Source: Lentzea xinjiangensis
GTDB taxonomy: Bacteria; Actinomycetota; Actinomycetes; Mycobacteriales; Pseudonocardiaceae
NCBI RefSeq assembly: GCF_900110955.1
Contig: NZ_FOFR01000019.1
Span: forward strand, 1-64,000
Length of the DNA stretch: 64,000 nucleotides
Direction of reading: 5' to 3'
Shown in pieces: positions 26,679 through 37,200 of this stretch. Within the stretch, counting starts at the first letter, position 1. The number at the start of each line of letters is the position of its first letter. The position numbers and the translations under genes were made by a program. Below the pieces are notes generated by a model. The model did no database searches. It saw only the letters and a program-made list of their open reading frames with translations, and had not been told where the DNA came from.

Positions 26679-28009
26679 ATGACCACGGAACTCACGGTCG
26701 GGCGAGCAGGTTCCGCATGGTCGGCCCTGGGCGACCTGTCGGCGTTCCTGCTCGACCCAGGGCGGTATCTGACCTCGTTGGCGGCCCGCGGTGACCTCGT
26801 CGAGATCGGGTTCGGCAGCTGGACCGGGTATGTGGCCTGCCACCCGGAGCTGACCCAGCGGATCCTGCTGGACGACCGCACCTTCGCCAAGGGGGGTCCC
26901 CTGCTGGACAAGGCCCGCGACATCGTCGGCAACAGCCTCATCACCTCCCCGCGGCACGTGCACCGGCGGCAGCGGCGGTTGCTGCAGCCGGCCTTCCACC
27001 GAGACCACATCCCCCGCTACGCGGCTGTCATGACCGACCAGGCCGCGGCGGTCAGCGATTCCTGGCGCGACCGCGGCAACGTCGACGTCGTCGCCGAGAT
27101 GAACGCCATCAGCGCCAACGTCACGCTGCGGACGCTGTTCTCCCGCCGGGTCGACGAGGCCGTCGTGCAGGCACTCGTGGGAGAGATCAAGAAGTTCTCC
27201 GAGGGGCTGTTCCTGAGCATGGTCCTGCCCGCCGCGCTGGACCGCCTGCCGGTACCGCGTCTGCGCGGCTTCCGGACGGCGCGCGAGCGCCTGCGGACCT
27301 TCACCGCGCGGGTGGTGGCCGACTACCGCGCGGACCCCAGTGCGCCGCAGGACATGCTGTCGCTGTTGCTGGCCGCCCGGGACGAGGGGATCGGCGTGGA
27401 GGACTCCGAGGTGATCGACCACGTCATCAGCTTCATCGTGGCCGGTGTCGAGACCACGGCCAATACCCTTGCCTGGGCGTTGCACCTGGTGGCCATCCAC
27501 CCGGAGGTCGAACGACGACTGCACGCCGAGGTCGACGACGTGCTCACCGGACGACCCGCCCGGTACCCGGACGTGGCGAACCTCCCACTGACCCGGTGCG
27601 TGATCACCGAAACCTCAGGCTCTACCCGCCGGCCTGGGTGGTGACCCGGGTTGTCACCGAGGCCGTGGAGGTCGGCGGTGTCACCCTCGCCCCTGGCGCC
27701 ACTGTGGTCTACAGCCCTTATCTGATGCACCGTCACCCGCGCTTCCACTCCGATCCGGAGTCCTTCGACCCCGATCGCTGGGTGCGGCAGGAAGCCGACG
27801 ACCTGCCGCGGGGCTCTTTCGTCCCGTTCGGTGGCGGTGCCCGCAAGTGCATCGGGGAGACCTTCGGGATGACCGAAGCCGTGCTGGCGTTGGCGACCAT
27901 AGCTGCCCGGTGGCGGTTGCTGACCGTCCGCCGTGGGCGTGTGCGGCCGGCGCTGCAGGCCACCCTGACGCCGAAGTCCTTGGTCATGCAGCCGGTTGCG
28001 CGCTGCTGA
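26679..28009 (+). pseudogene. cytochrome P450, single-base frameshift at ExxR
   Basis: About 443 aa in two frames. ATG 26679 has gggggacg upstream. The first frame covers the N-terminus through the I helix (FIVAGVETTANTLAWALHLV) and K helix start (LPLTRCVITET), then shifts and stops near 27644. From about 27613 the next frame continues LRLYPPAWVVTR (completing ET-LR, the ExxR motif) and the haem loop FVPFGGGARKCIG. Restoring one C in gaaacc(c)tcagg repairs it. Everything else looks intact, so this is either a recent inactivation or a sequence error. It groups with prenyl synthase and terpene synthase genes. Confidence 0.85.
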
Positions 28010-28059
28010 CGGCCCTGTTCTCCGGCGAGGTCGGAGCACGACCTGTCTCCGCGGCGTGC

Positions 28060-28738
28060 TCACCGCTCCGACCGGGACAGAGAGGTGTCGTCGGGGGAGC
28101 CGACCATGTCGGTCAGGTCGGCAGACCCCTTCCGCAGTGCACCCCAGATGCCCAGCAGGTCGTCGATCATCTGAAGGCCAGTCCCGAGTGCCGTCCGAAC
28201 TGCTGCAACCGCGCCACGGTGGCCGGATCGGCGCCGCCGGACATCGCGCCCAGCGCGCACGCGCACCCCAACAGGGCGCTGGTCTTGCCTTCGGCCATGG
28301 ACAGGTACTCGTCGGCGCCCACCTCGTCGCGTTGCTCGAACTCCATATCGGCCGCCTGGCCCGCGAGCAGATCCGACAGCGCTTGGCCCAGGCAGCGGAC
28401 GGCCGGCCCGGTGTCGAACGAGTCCGTCGCGGCCAGGACGTCGATGGCCAACACCAGCAGCGCGTCACCCACCAACGTGGCAGAGGGCACCCCGAACGCC
28501 GCCCACGCGGTGGGTCGGTGCCTGCGGATGGCATCCCCGTCGATGATGTCGTCGTGCACGAGGGAGAAGTTGTGCACCAACTCGACCACTGCCGCCGCGC
28601 GCACGGCCGCCGTCGCATCACCGCCCACGACCTCGGCCGACAGCAGGGTCAACGCTGGGCGCACACCTTTGCCATTGCGGCCCGCCACCGGGACCCCGAT
28701 GGCGTCGAGCCAGCCGAAGTGGTAGCCGGCCGCCTGCG
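28060..28738 (-). pseudogene. geranylgeranyl/polyprenyl diphosphate synthase, truncated and frameshifted
   Basis: Trans-prenyltransferase remnant. It has YHFGWLDAIG, NGKGVRPALTLLSAE, the first Asp-rich motif in SLVHDDIIDGD, RHRPTAWAAFG and EGKTSALLGCACAL. After GLAF a missing C shifts the frame; the second motif QMIDDLLGIWG follows in the next frame. The 5' end is lost (an in-frame stop lies upstream of 28738) and the C-terminal ~130 residues after GIWG are replaced by unrelated sequence. It would have made the C20 precursor for the adjacent terpene synthase. Convergent with the P450 gene. Confidence 0.8.
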
Positions 28739-28744
28739 GTACAT

Positions 28745-29238
28745 AAGTTTACTGTGGGTAATCACGGTTCCATGCGTCGCACCTCACCGTATGGGGTGCC
28801 TTTTCCTGCGGACACAGCCGTTCGAGTTGACTTTCCCCACTTCGTCGACGTCGCCTGTAGGGGCTGCCCGCACGGTCGTTGCAACACTGTGTAGTCATTC
28901 TGTGGCGTGTTGGACCGAAGCGGTAAGAGGCCGTCGGCACGCGCGTGAATCTCCTGCTGCCGCCGATCGTCGGGTGGATCGGCGATTACGATCACCCGAA
29001 GTCGGAGTCCACGGTCCCCCACGGCGATCCACCGGATCGGCCGTGACAACGCACGCCGCATCGCCCTGCGAGCCGCCCCGGCGGCCTGTGCCTGGACCGG
29101 GCAACGCGCACCGCCCGCACCGGACACTTGCCGCGGAAGTGGTCACTGACAGCCGACACGGCCTGTCTCGCCGAAGCCGACCGGGGCAGAGCAGGCGGTC
29201 CCGTTCACCGCCGCTGAAGACCCTGCCGAGGAGGCGAG
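28745..29238. other. spacer upstream of terpene synthase
   Basis: No coding signal. The first ~200 bp are less GC-rich and mark the breakpoint that removed the 5' end of the prenyl synthase. The end carries the ribosome site gaggaggcgag before ATG 29239 and presumably the terpene synthase promoter. Confidence 0.5.
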
Positions 29239-30228
29239 ATGTTCGACCGCCGCGAAGTCCTCGACCTGCGGCCCCATCTGGAACGGCGCTACCCGTTGAA
29301 ACGCAGCGCCCACTACGACGACGGCTTCGCCGACGCCGTCACCGACTGGTTTCTCTCCTACGACCTGCTCCCCGGCGAGAGCGAACGCGCCACACTGCGC
29401 AGAACCAACTTCTCCTACGTGGCCGGCGTCTGCTGGCCGACCGCCGACCGGCGGAGGCTGTTCGACCTGGCGTGCCTCACAATGGCACTCAACGTGCGCG
29501 ACCACGAGTTCGACGCCTACCACCGAGGCCGGGTGGAGGCCCTCACCAGCCCGTTCCTGGCCGACCTCGAAAACGGCTTCACCACCCGCACGGACCGCCG
29601 GTGGAGTCCCGTGTTCGCGGACATCCGCCACAGGTTCCATGCCTACCTGCCCGAACGATCGCTGCGCAGGCTCGACCACGCGATCGCCGAGTACCTGCAC
29701 GGCTGCATCACCTACGACCGCAACCTTCTGCAACGGGGACGACCGCGCGACACCGAGCAGTACCTGCGGTGGCGTCACACGACCGTCGGCCAGCACATCG
29801 ACCACCGCATGATCGAGATCAGCCTGGGCATCGACCTGCCGGACCACGTACTCGACGACCCTCGCGTGCGCGCACTGTGCGACCTCGACGTGCGTCGGAC
29901 CATCCTTGCCCAGGACATCCTCTCGGTGAAGAAGGAACTGCTCGACCACGAGCAGGAGAACATCGTGGCGGTCATCGCGCTGTCCCGGCACTGCCCACTC
30001 CGGGACGCCCTGGACCACGCCACCATCCTGTACAGACAGAACATGGACCTCTTCGACCACATACACCGGGCGCTCGCGGGCTCCAGAACCTGCGGTCACG
30101 ACCGAACCCGACGCTGGCTGGACGCCCTCGACGACTTCCACGCGGGCCTGCTCGACTGGAGCACCGGCTCCAGCCGCTACACCCTGCTGCCCGAGAGCAC
30201 GTGGTCCACACCCGACATGATCGTCTGA
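29239..30228 (+). CDS. class I terpene synthase with variant metal motifs
   Basis: 329 aa, strong ribosome site (aggagg). All-helical class I terpene cyclase. The Asp-rich motif is RDHEFD (Asp88-His-Glu-Phe-Asp92) rather than DDxxD. The NSE triad reads QDILSVKKE (Gln225, Ser229, Glu233) where Asn is usual. The C-terminal LDWSTGSSRY carries the conserved Arg313-Tyr314 pair. It should ionise a prenyl diphosphate with Mg2+ and cyclise it. Altered ligands may change metal binding or product. The substrate is unknown; the neighbouring C20 synthase suggests a diterpene. No frameshift. Confidence 0.8.
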   Translation: MFDRREVLDLRPHLERRYPLKRSAHYDDGFADAVTDWFLSYDLLPGESERATLRRTNFSYVAGVCWPTADRRRLFDLACLTMALNVRDHEFDAYHRGRVEALTSPFLADLENGFTTRTDRRWSPVFADIRHRFHAYLPERSLRRLDHAIAEYLHGCITYDRNLLQRGRPRDTEQYLRWRHTTVGQHIDHRMIEISLGIDLPDHVLDDPRVRALCDLDVRRTILAQDILSVKKELLDHEQENIVAVIALSRHCPLRDALDHATILYRQNMDLFDHIHRALAGSRTCGHDRTRRWLDALDDFHAGLLDWSTGSSRYTLLPESTWSTPDMIV

Positions 30229-30562
30229 CACCGTCAGTCGTTGCCGGAATCGAGTCCTGCAAAATCGAGTCGATCTCCGCCCCGAACTCGGTGGCCCGAA
30301 GGATCGTAGCCGCGCGTCCATGGCTGATTCCGAACTCGACTGCTCTCGGCGGTCGACGATTCCGCCGCCAGTGGAGATCTGGGCGAACCGGGGCGCGGAC
30401 CTGTCGTCCAGAACGGCTATCAGGGCAACGCTGGGCGTCCGCGCCCACTGCTAGAACCGGTCGCCGCCGTGGGTCGTGCCTGCCAGATCGCCGAACAAGG
30501 CACACCCGAGGTCCGGCGGAGTACCCACAATAACGGTGATGAACGCTTTCAATTCCCGACGG
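30229..30562. other. no intact gene; possible remnants
   Basis: Short natural-looking minus-strand stretches (ISHGRAATILRATEFGAEID, SILQDSIPAT near 30235-30340, and ALFGDLAGTTHGGDRF near 30450-30500) suggest decayed coding DNA, but I cannot name a family. Confidence 0.35.
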
Positions 30563-30937
30563 CTACGACTGGGACTTGGTACAATTTCGACCGGCGACGT
30601 ACTGCGGGCTGTCAGCAAACCCCTCACGGCACTCATAATACGGATCACCAGCAATGTCCGACACGATGATGAACGGTTCGGTGAGAAGTCCGTAAAACGG
30701 CGGCCTGCACCTCGTACCCTGAACTTCACTCTGTTCGCCCTCGTGCACAGAGCCGCATTGGAACACCACCTTATGCTCATCGATCTGGCGGGCGTGAACA
30801 GTCGGGACCTGGACACCCGCCGGGGAAGCCAAAGCTGACGCGGGCATCGCCACCGTCGAAAGCAGAACCAGCGAGGCGCCGAATGTCAAAGCGCCCGCGA
30901 GAATCCGGCGAGCACGCAGCTTCATGTGTGCAATCAT
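30563..30937 (-). CDS. small secreted four-cysteine protein
   Basis: 124 aa. ATG 30937 has ggag six bases upstream. The signal peptide covers residues 1-38 (RRILAGALTFGASLVLLSTV ... ALA). The ~85-residue mature part has four Cys (FQCGSV, TRCRPP, YECREG, RNCTKS), consistent with two disulfides, and is polar. Similar four-Cys secreted proteins occur at 33074-33367 and 55187-55522 but do not align obviously. Function unknown. Confidence 0.7.
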   Translation of the reverse strand: MIAHMKLRARRILAGALTFGASLVLLSTVAMPASALASPAGVQVPTVHARQIDEHKVVFQCGSVHEGEQSEVQGTRCRPPFYGLLTEPFIIVSDIAGDPYYECREGFADSPQYVAGRNCTKSQS

Positions 30938-31457
30938 CTACGACTCCGATCTATGTGAAGACCGCGATGTGCCTGTGGCCTACAAGTTGCCGCTTGATCA
31001 CATATCCCATGAACTGCAGCACCATGACACATCACCTCCACCGACAGGACAGCACGTCACTACGTCGACGGCCAGCGTCCACGGCAGGTGTCACCGCCAT
31101 GGGCGAGCCCCATCACCCCGCCGTGCGGCCACCGCGACCCCATTGAGCGATTTCCCTGCGGAAGGTTTCAGCTCCGATTTCGCGTATCAAAAGCTACTTG
31201 GACCCGTTGATCATCGCCGTTCGGTCGACGTGCCAGCGGACTCGAGCAACTGGGTATGCACCTTCAGCGAGCCGGCCGGTGCTCGCCGATCTTCGAGGCG
31301 ATCATGGTCAAGATTACCGGCAGCCCGATCGGAGTGCGGGGCAAAAGCGGCGAGACGCGTGAGGCATCCCGTGTTGTGGGGTAGCGCGCCGTTACTGCTA
31401 GCCTCCCGGCCATGACTTCTCGTGTTCAGATGAACACGGGATCAGTCCCGGGTCTGC
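30938..31457. other. no gene recognised
   Basis: About 520 bp with short, compositionally odd frames only. The promoter of the leftward secreted-protein gene should lie in its left part. Confidence 0.45.
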
Positions 31458-31658
31458 GTGTTGGAATTGCACTACCGGGACGGAGTGGCGGTGCTGGTCG
31501 CAGCTGGTGGCAGTGGCTTCCCGGCGACGATCCAGCTGGTCGACGGCAGCGGAAAGCCCATCGTCAACTACGTCGCGAGTGGCCAGGCCCACAAGCCCGA
31601 GGTCAAATCGGGCACTTCCGACCAAGTGGTCTTCGTCCAGCCGCCCCACTCCGGCTGA
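31458..31658 (+). CDS. small hypothetical protein, possibly a fragment
   Basis: 66 aa from a GTG, reading MLELHYRDGVAVLVAAGGSG, FPATIQLVDGSGKPIVNYVA and so on. It has a natural beta-strand pattern (VAVLVAA, ATIQLVD, IVNYVAS, DQVVFVQ), like an extracellular or Ig-like strand segment. There is no clear ribosome site and no signal peptide, so it may be the tail of a lost gene. Confidence 0.35.
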   Translation: MLELHYRDGVAVLVAAGGSGFPATIQLVDGSGKPIVNYVASGQAHKPEVKSGTSDQVVFVQPPHSG

Positions 31659-31810
31659 CTCCACGCAGGTGTGTGACCGACGGCCGCCGGTGGAGCAGGC
31701 CGATTAGAGTGCGTCTTCTTGATGGTCCCTCAGTTATCGATGGGATTGTCAACAAGTTGGACGGTTGCACCTGGCGACCGATCCATACCTGGGAGCAAGG
31801 AAGGCCGCTG

Positions 31811-32164
31811 GTGACGTCAGGGCTTGCAGGTGGGGTTGAGCCGTACAAGGAAGCCAGCGACGAGGAGTACATGGGCGTGCCGATGCGCGCGCACTTCACG
31901 AAGCTCCTCGACGCCTGGAAGGGCGAGGTGAGGCAGAGCCTGAGCCAGGCTGGCGACGAGGACGACCTCGAGGACCGCGATCGGAAGCGGAGGCGCATCT
32001 CGGAGATCGGCAAGGCTCTCCAGCGCATCCAGAATGAGGAGTACGGCTGGTGCGACTCCTGCGGGACCGCGATCGGTCTTCGCCGGCTGGAAGCACTCCC
32101 CACCGAAGAACTCTGCCTCGACTGCCGGGAGTTGGCGAGGCAGAAGGAGATGAGGATCGGCTAG
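31811..32164 (+). CDS. DksA/TraR-family zinc-finger protein, shortened coiled coil
   Basis: 117 aa (GTG 31811; ATG 31871 would give 97 aa). The N-terminus VEPYKEASDEEYMGVPMRAH follows the start region of DksA (PY.EK..EEYM...Q..HF..IL..W). The C-terminus has the C4 zinc finger WCDSCGTAIGLRRLEALPTE then LCLDCRELAR (Cys pairs CDSC and CLDC). In between, only ~30 residues separate the helices, where DksA has a longer coiled coil with the Asp-bearing tip (DxxDxA). DksA binds the RNA polymerase secondary channel and modulates transcription with ppGpp. The missing tip suggests altered or lost activity. Confidence 0.75.
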   Translation: MTSGLAGGVEPYKEASDEEYMGVPMRAHFTKLLDAWKGEVRQSLSQAGDEDDLEDRDRKRRRISEIGKALQRIQNEEYGWCDSCGTAIGLRRLEALPTEELCLDCRELARQKEMRIG

Positions 32165-32451
32165 GTGTAGGCCGGCCAGGTGGTCAGCGGCGAAACTCGG
32201 CGGTACGCGCCGTGGTCCACCAGCGTGCACGACGTCCGCACCACCACCCCACGCCCGCCGCCGCCCGTCCTTTCGACGGCGGATCCCGTCCTGGCCTCGC
32301 TACGCCGCGCCCTGGAACATCTGGTGACCGCCAGCGCCAGCATGGGTGAGCTGCTGCTGAAGGTAGCGCCGGCCTACCTCTCGGACGGGGCGGCCAAGTC
32401 AGCCTCGGCGCGCAGCAGGTCACCGGCCTGCAGATGGGTTAGCAGCTGCCC

Positions 32452-32655
32452 AAGCGTGTAGTCGCAAATGCCGCGGGCACGCGAGTGCTGTTCGGCTGGA
32501 TGGCCAGGAAGAGCTACCGCGAGGAGACCCGCACCGTCGGCGGGGTGGCGGTGACGACCATCGAGACGGACTTCGACCGGTTGCCGATCATGCTCAACCT
32601 GTACATGCTCACCAGCACGGTCCAGATGGTCGGGCTCGACCAGCGCCCGCGGTGA
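32452..32655 (+). pseudogene. hypothetical gene fragment
   Basis: After an in-frame stop at about 32438 the frame reads KRVVANAAGTRVLFGWMARK, SYREETRTVGGVAVTTIETD, FDRLPIMLNLYMLTSTVQMV, ending at 32655. It is a natural-looking C-terminal domain without its start. The upstream stretch (32165-32451) has partial coding character in another frame. It could pair with the next fragment as neighbours in a lost gene cluster. Family not recognised. Confidence 0.4.
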
Positions 32656-32680
32656 TGCTGGAAAGCCCACAGGGGTTCCT

Positions 32681-33010
32681 GTGTCCGAACCGCCGGCCAC
32701 GACCGAGAGCTCCGATCGGGCGCAGATCTACGGCGAGATCTGCCTGGAGTACCGGCCGGACATCGCGCACGGGAAGATCACCGGCCTGACCACCCCCGAC
32801 CGGCGGGGGTGGTGCGTGAAGTTCGCCAGCACCCGATACAAGCAGCTCGTCATCCACGACCTGGGCGTGACCTCGTGGACGGCAAGGCCGAGGTCACCGA
32901 CAGGCTGCCATCAACGCCCTGCGCGGGCTTCCCAGCGGGCTGCGCGCGCCCCTCGGCCGTCGTCCTTCCATGCGGGGAAGGACGACCGGATGGAGACAAG
33001 CACGGAGTGA
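32681..33010 (+). pseudogene. hypothetical protein, frameshifted after residue ~65
   Basis: GTG 32681 starts MSEPPATTESSDRAQIYGEI; natural sequence continues through ICLEYRPDIAHGKITGLTTP and RYKQLVIHDLGVTSWT, then changes to Arg/Pro/Ser-rich noise. The true continuation (GKAEVTDRLPSTP) is in the neighbouring frame. The last 40 residues are therefore artefactual. Function unknown. Confidence 0.4.
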
Positions 33011-33073
33011 AGGAGCACACCGTCGAGCCAGGACCGGGTGCCGTCAGGCAGCCGCAGACCGCTTGACGGCCGA

Positions 33074-33367
33074 TCAGCGCACGAGCTGAGTGATACAGCT
33101 CGCGGCGGCTTCCCGATAGGCGGCAATGTTCGTCTGGGGCGCGGACGCCACACACCGCGTCGTGGTGGCGATCTCATCCGCGGTGCGACTGGGAACCCCG
33201 GCGCACAGCGCTTGGATCTCCATACTCGACAGCGATCCGCCCACCTGCTGTGCGCATCGGGCGAGCTCGTCGACCACGCTCTGTTCCTCGGCTTGAGCGG
33301 CGACCGGTGCGGCGGTACTCAACACAGCGGCCAGCATGACCGCGCCAGTAGCCATTCGACGCATCAT
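33074..33367 (-). CDS. small secreted four-cysteine protein
   Basis: 97 aa from ATG 33367 (the next codon is also ATG). Signal peptide MMRRMATGAVMLAAVLSTAA with cleavage near AQA. The mature ~70 residues are helical with four evenly spaced Cys (ARCAQQ, ALCAGV, TRCVAS, ASCITQ), suggesting a two-disulfide helical bundle. Function unknown. Confidence 0.7.
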   Translation of the reverse strand: MMRRMATGAVMLAAVLSTAAPVAAQAEEQSVVDELARCAQQVGGSLSSMEIQALCAGVPSRTADEIATTTRCVASAPQTNIAAYREAAASCITQLVR

Positions 33368-34233
33368 CAGATATCTACTCTCTTTGCAGACCGGCAGGAC
33401 GATCACAGTGTGTCACTGTTCAGTTCCGAAGAGTCTTCACATCGCTTGGCGATCACCTGGGTCTTCTCGCCGATGCACCCTGCGATGGTGCGGCCCGCAC
33501 GTCCGTACACGACGTTGAGGCTGTCGAAGACAGGACAGGCAATGATTTACATAACTACTCCCGTCCCGCTGGCGATGTGGCTGACGTGCAGATCCGCACC
33601 AAGGTGTAGCTGACCGGCGAGCAGCCGTACCGCGCGGCGGGTGTTGGTCGGCGACGCCTCGGCGATCATCCGTGCTCGCGTGCAGGACCTGCTCTACCCG
33701 CCGCCACTGCGCCGGGTGTGATCGCCACGGCGGTGTTGGGGCGCTGGCATCCCCACCGCACCGCAACAAGTCCGAGACGTCGGGCGGACACTCCCGCACC
33801 GGCGCGCACGAGGGTGGCGGACTCCATGCTTCTCGTTGTGTGGGGTCGGCCGGAGGTGCCTCGGTCAAGCTGTGTCCCGTCTCGAGTCTCGCAGGACAAG
33901 AGTCCAGTGATGGTTGGGTGACGTTGATCGCGTCTGGGATGGCGCGACAGGTCCGACTCGTGACGACGGGCCCCTATCGGGTTGCGGTTCGCCTCGGCGG
34001 TGAGGTCCGACGTGCCGCGATCGGGTGATGATCTCCGGGGGTGCGCCGTGTGGTCATGATCATGTGCGCATGGTGGACTGCGGAGCCGAGGGGCTCGTGC
34101 GCGTGCTGGGCTCGGACATCGTGTTCTCGGGCGGATATCCCTGTGTCAGCGTGCGGTGTTCGAGCCGGGGTCTGGCGGGGGCGTGTGGCGCGTTCGTCGG
34201 CGGGGCCGGTCGGGGATCGGCGAGGTGCCGGTG
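33368..34233. other. no gene recognised; PKS upstream region
   Basis: About 870 bp. Frames here are Arg/Pro-rich shadows. The final stretch (gaggtgccggtg before ATG 34234) holds the PKS ribosome site. PKS transcription probably starts within 33900-34200. Confidence 0.5.
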
Positions 34234-37200
34234 ATGGCCGCGGAGTCCGTTGAGCCGATCGCGATCTGTGGCATGGCCTGCCGGTTCGCTGGTGGTGTCG
34301 ACTCACCTGATGCGTTGTGGCGGCTGCTGGTCGACGGTCGGTACGTGACCGCGGAGCTGCCCCGGGACCGGGGGTGGGATCCGGACCTGTATGACGTCGA
34401 CCCCGCCGCTGAGGGGCGGACCTATGTGCGGAGTGGTGGTTTCCTCGACGACGCCGCCGGGTTCGACGCGGCTTTCTTCGGCATCGGGCCGCGGGAGGCC
34501 GTGGCCATGGATCCGCAGCAGCGGCTGTTGCTGGAGGTGGTGTGGCAGGCAGTGGAGAACGCGCGCGTTGACCCTGCGCGGCTGCGCGGGTCCGCGACCG
34601 GTGTGTACGTGGGGGTGTGCGACAGCGACTACGGCAAGCTCGCCGGAACGTCCCGTCCCGGCCTCGACGGCTACCTGATGACCGGTACCGAGCTGAGTGT
34701 GGCCTCCGGCCGCATCTCCTACGTGCTCGGGCTGACCGGGCCCGCGCTGTCGGTGGACACCGCGTGCTCGTCGTCGCTGGTGGCGTTGCACCTGGCGGTG
34801 CGGGCGCTGCGGGCGGGGGAGTGCACGGCAGCGCTCGTCGCGGGCGCGGCCGTGATGGCGGGGCCGGAGCCACTAGTGCAGTTCGCCCGGCTGGGGGCGT
34901 TGACCGCCGACGGGCGGTCCAAGGCCTTCTCAGCCGACGCTGATGGGTTCGCCCCGGCGGAGGGGGTGGCGGCGTTGCTGTTGATGCCGCTGTCGCGGGC
35001 GCGGGCCGATGGTCGGCCGGTGCTCGCCGTTGTCGCGGGCAGCGCGGTCAACGAGGACGGTGCCAGCGCGGTGCTGACCGCGCCCAATGGTGCCGCCCAA
35101 CAGGCGGTGGTGGCCGCGGCCCTGGCCGACGCGGGCCTGAGCGCGGACCAGGTGGACGTCGTGGAGGCGCACGGCACCGGCACGCGGGTGGGAGACCAGG
35201 TCGAGGCGCGGTCCCTGCACGACGGCTACGGGCACGGCCGGCCGGCGGACCGGCCGTTGTGGGTCGGTTCGGTCAAGAGCAACATCGGGCACAGCCAGGC
35301 CGCCGCGGGACTCGCCGGGGTGGTCAAGTCGGTGCTGGCGCTGCGGCACGAACGACTCCCGGCGACCCTGCACGCCCAGCGCCCCCTGGATGGTTTCGAC
35401 TGGTCGGCGGGACCGGTGCGGCTGCTGCAGGAGCTGCGGCCGTGGCCGCGTGGCGGTGCGCCGCGACGTGCCGGTGTCCTGGCCTACGGCATCGGCGGCA
35501 CCAACGCGCACGTCATCCTGGCGGAGGCACCCGCACCGCAGGAGGCCTTCACCGACCGGAGTCCCGGGGTCTTCGCACCTGGGGTGGCGCCGCGGGTGTG
35601 GCTGGTGTCGGGGAAGACCGACGCGGCCCTGAGGCGGAGCGCCGGACGGCTGGTCGCGCACGTGCGGCAAATTCAGGCCCCGGCTGTCGATGACCTGGCA
35701 TGGTCGCTGGCCACCACACGCGGCGCCATGCCGCACCGAGCCGCCGTGCTGGGCACGGACGGGGAGGACCTGGCGGCACGGCTGGAGTCGGTCGCGAACG
35801 GGCAGGGCGGGCCTGGTGTCGTGCTGGGGATCGCGACGGCCCAGGAGCGTCCGGTGTTCGTCATACCCGGTCAGGGCGCGCAGTGGCGGAGCATGGGTGT
35901 CCGGCTGCTGCGGGAGTCGCCGGTGTTCGCCGCGGCCGTGCGCGAGTGTGCCGAGGCGTTCGCGCCGCACCTGGAGTTCGACCTGGCCCGCGTCGTCGGC
36001 GACGAGGATCTCCTGCAGCGGGCGGAGTACGTGCAGCCGGCGCTGTTCGCCGTGTACGTGGGATTGGCGCGGTTGTGGCAGGCGTGCGGTGTCGAGCCGG
36101 CGGCGGTGATCGGGCACAGCCAGGGCGAGATCGCCGCGGCCCACATCGCCGGGGCACTGTCCCTTGTGGATGCTGCCCGCGTCGTGGTCTTGCGCAGCCG
36201 CGCGTTGCGGGGCATCACCGCCCAGGGCGGCATGGTCGCGGTGGCGATGAGCGCTGCCGACGCCGAGGAGTTCACGCGCCGGTGGCGGGGTGAGGTGGAG
36301 GTCGCCGTCGTCAACGGCCCGGCGCTGAGCGTGCTGGCCGGATCGGTCGCGGCATTGCGGGAGGTCCTGGCCCACTGCGAGCGCGAGGGCGTCTGGGCGC
36401 AGCGCATCCCGGTCGACTACGCCTCGCACTGCTCGCACGTCGACCAGGTGCGCGACCGGGTCTTGGCGGACCTGGCCGGTCTGCGGCCCGGTCCAGCCCA
36501 GGTCCCGTTCTATTCCTGTGTCACCGGGGAACCGGTCGACGGGACGGCGCTGGACGCCGCCTACTGGTTCGCCAACCTGCGCCGCCCGGTCCGGTTCGAC
36601 GCCGCCGTCTCGCGGGCCACGCGCGACGGCCACCGCACGTTCGTGGAGGTGTCCCCGCATCCGGTGCTCGCCGCGGCCATCGCCGATATCGCCGACGCCG
36701 CCGCCGATATCGCCGACACAGCAGCCGGCGGCGCGACCGTGGTCACGACGCTCGACCGCGGGCGCGACGGGGCCGACCGGTTCACCACAGCCCTCGCCGA
36801 GGCCCACACGCGCGGGATCGCGGTCGCCTGGGACAGGGTGCTGCCGCAAGGACGCGAGGTCGACCTGCCCACCTACCCGTTCCAGCACGAGCGGTACTGG
36901 CTGACGCCCCTGCCGCGGGTCGCGGACCTGGCCGCGCTGGGGATGCGCGCAGCCGACCACCCGCTGCTGGGCGCGGTCACCGACCTGCCCGACGGCGGCG
37001 CGGTGTTCACCGGGCGACTGGTCCTCGACCAGCACGCATGGCTTGCCGACCACGCGGTCCACGACGTCGTGGTCGTGCCCGCCACCGCGCTGTTCGACCT
37101 GCTCCTGCACGCGGCCGACTACGTCGGGTGCGATGCCGTGGAGGACGCCGTGATGCACGCGCCGCTGCTGCTCAACGGCCCGGCCGCGGTCCTGCGGCTC

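Noticed and set aside
27996-30533. 845-aa forward frame across the terpene region
   Set aside because: Arg/Pro/His-rich composition, antisense or off-frame to the prenyl synthase and terpene synthase genes; no domain.
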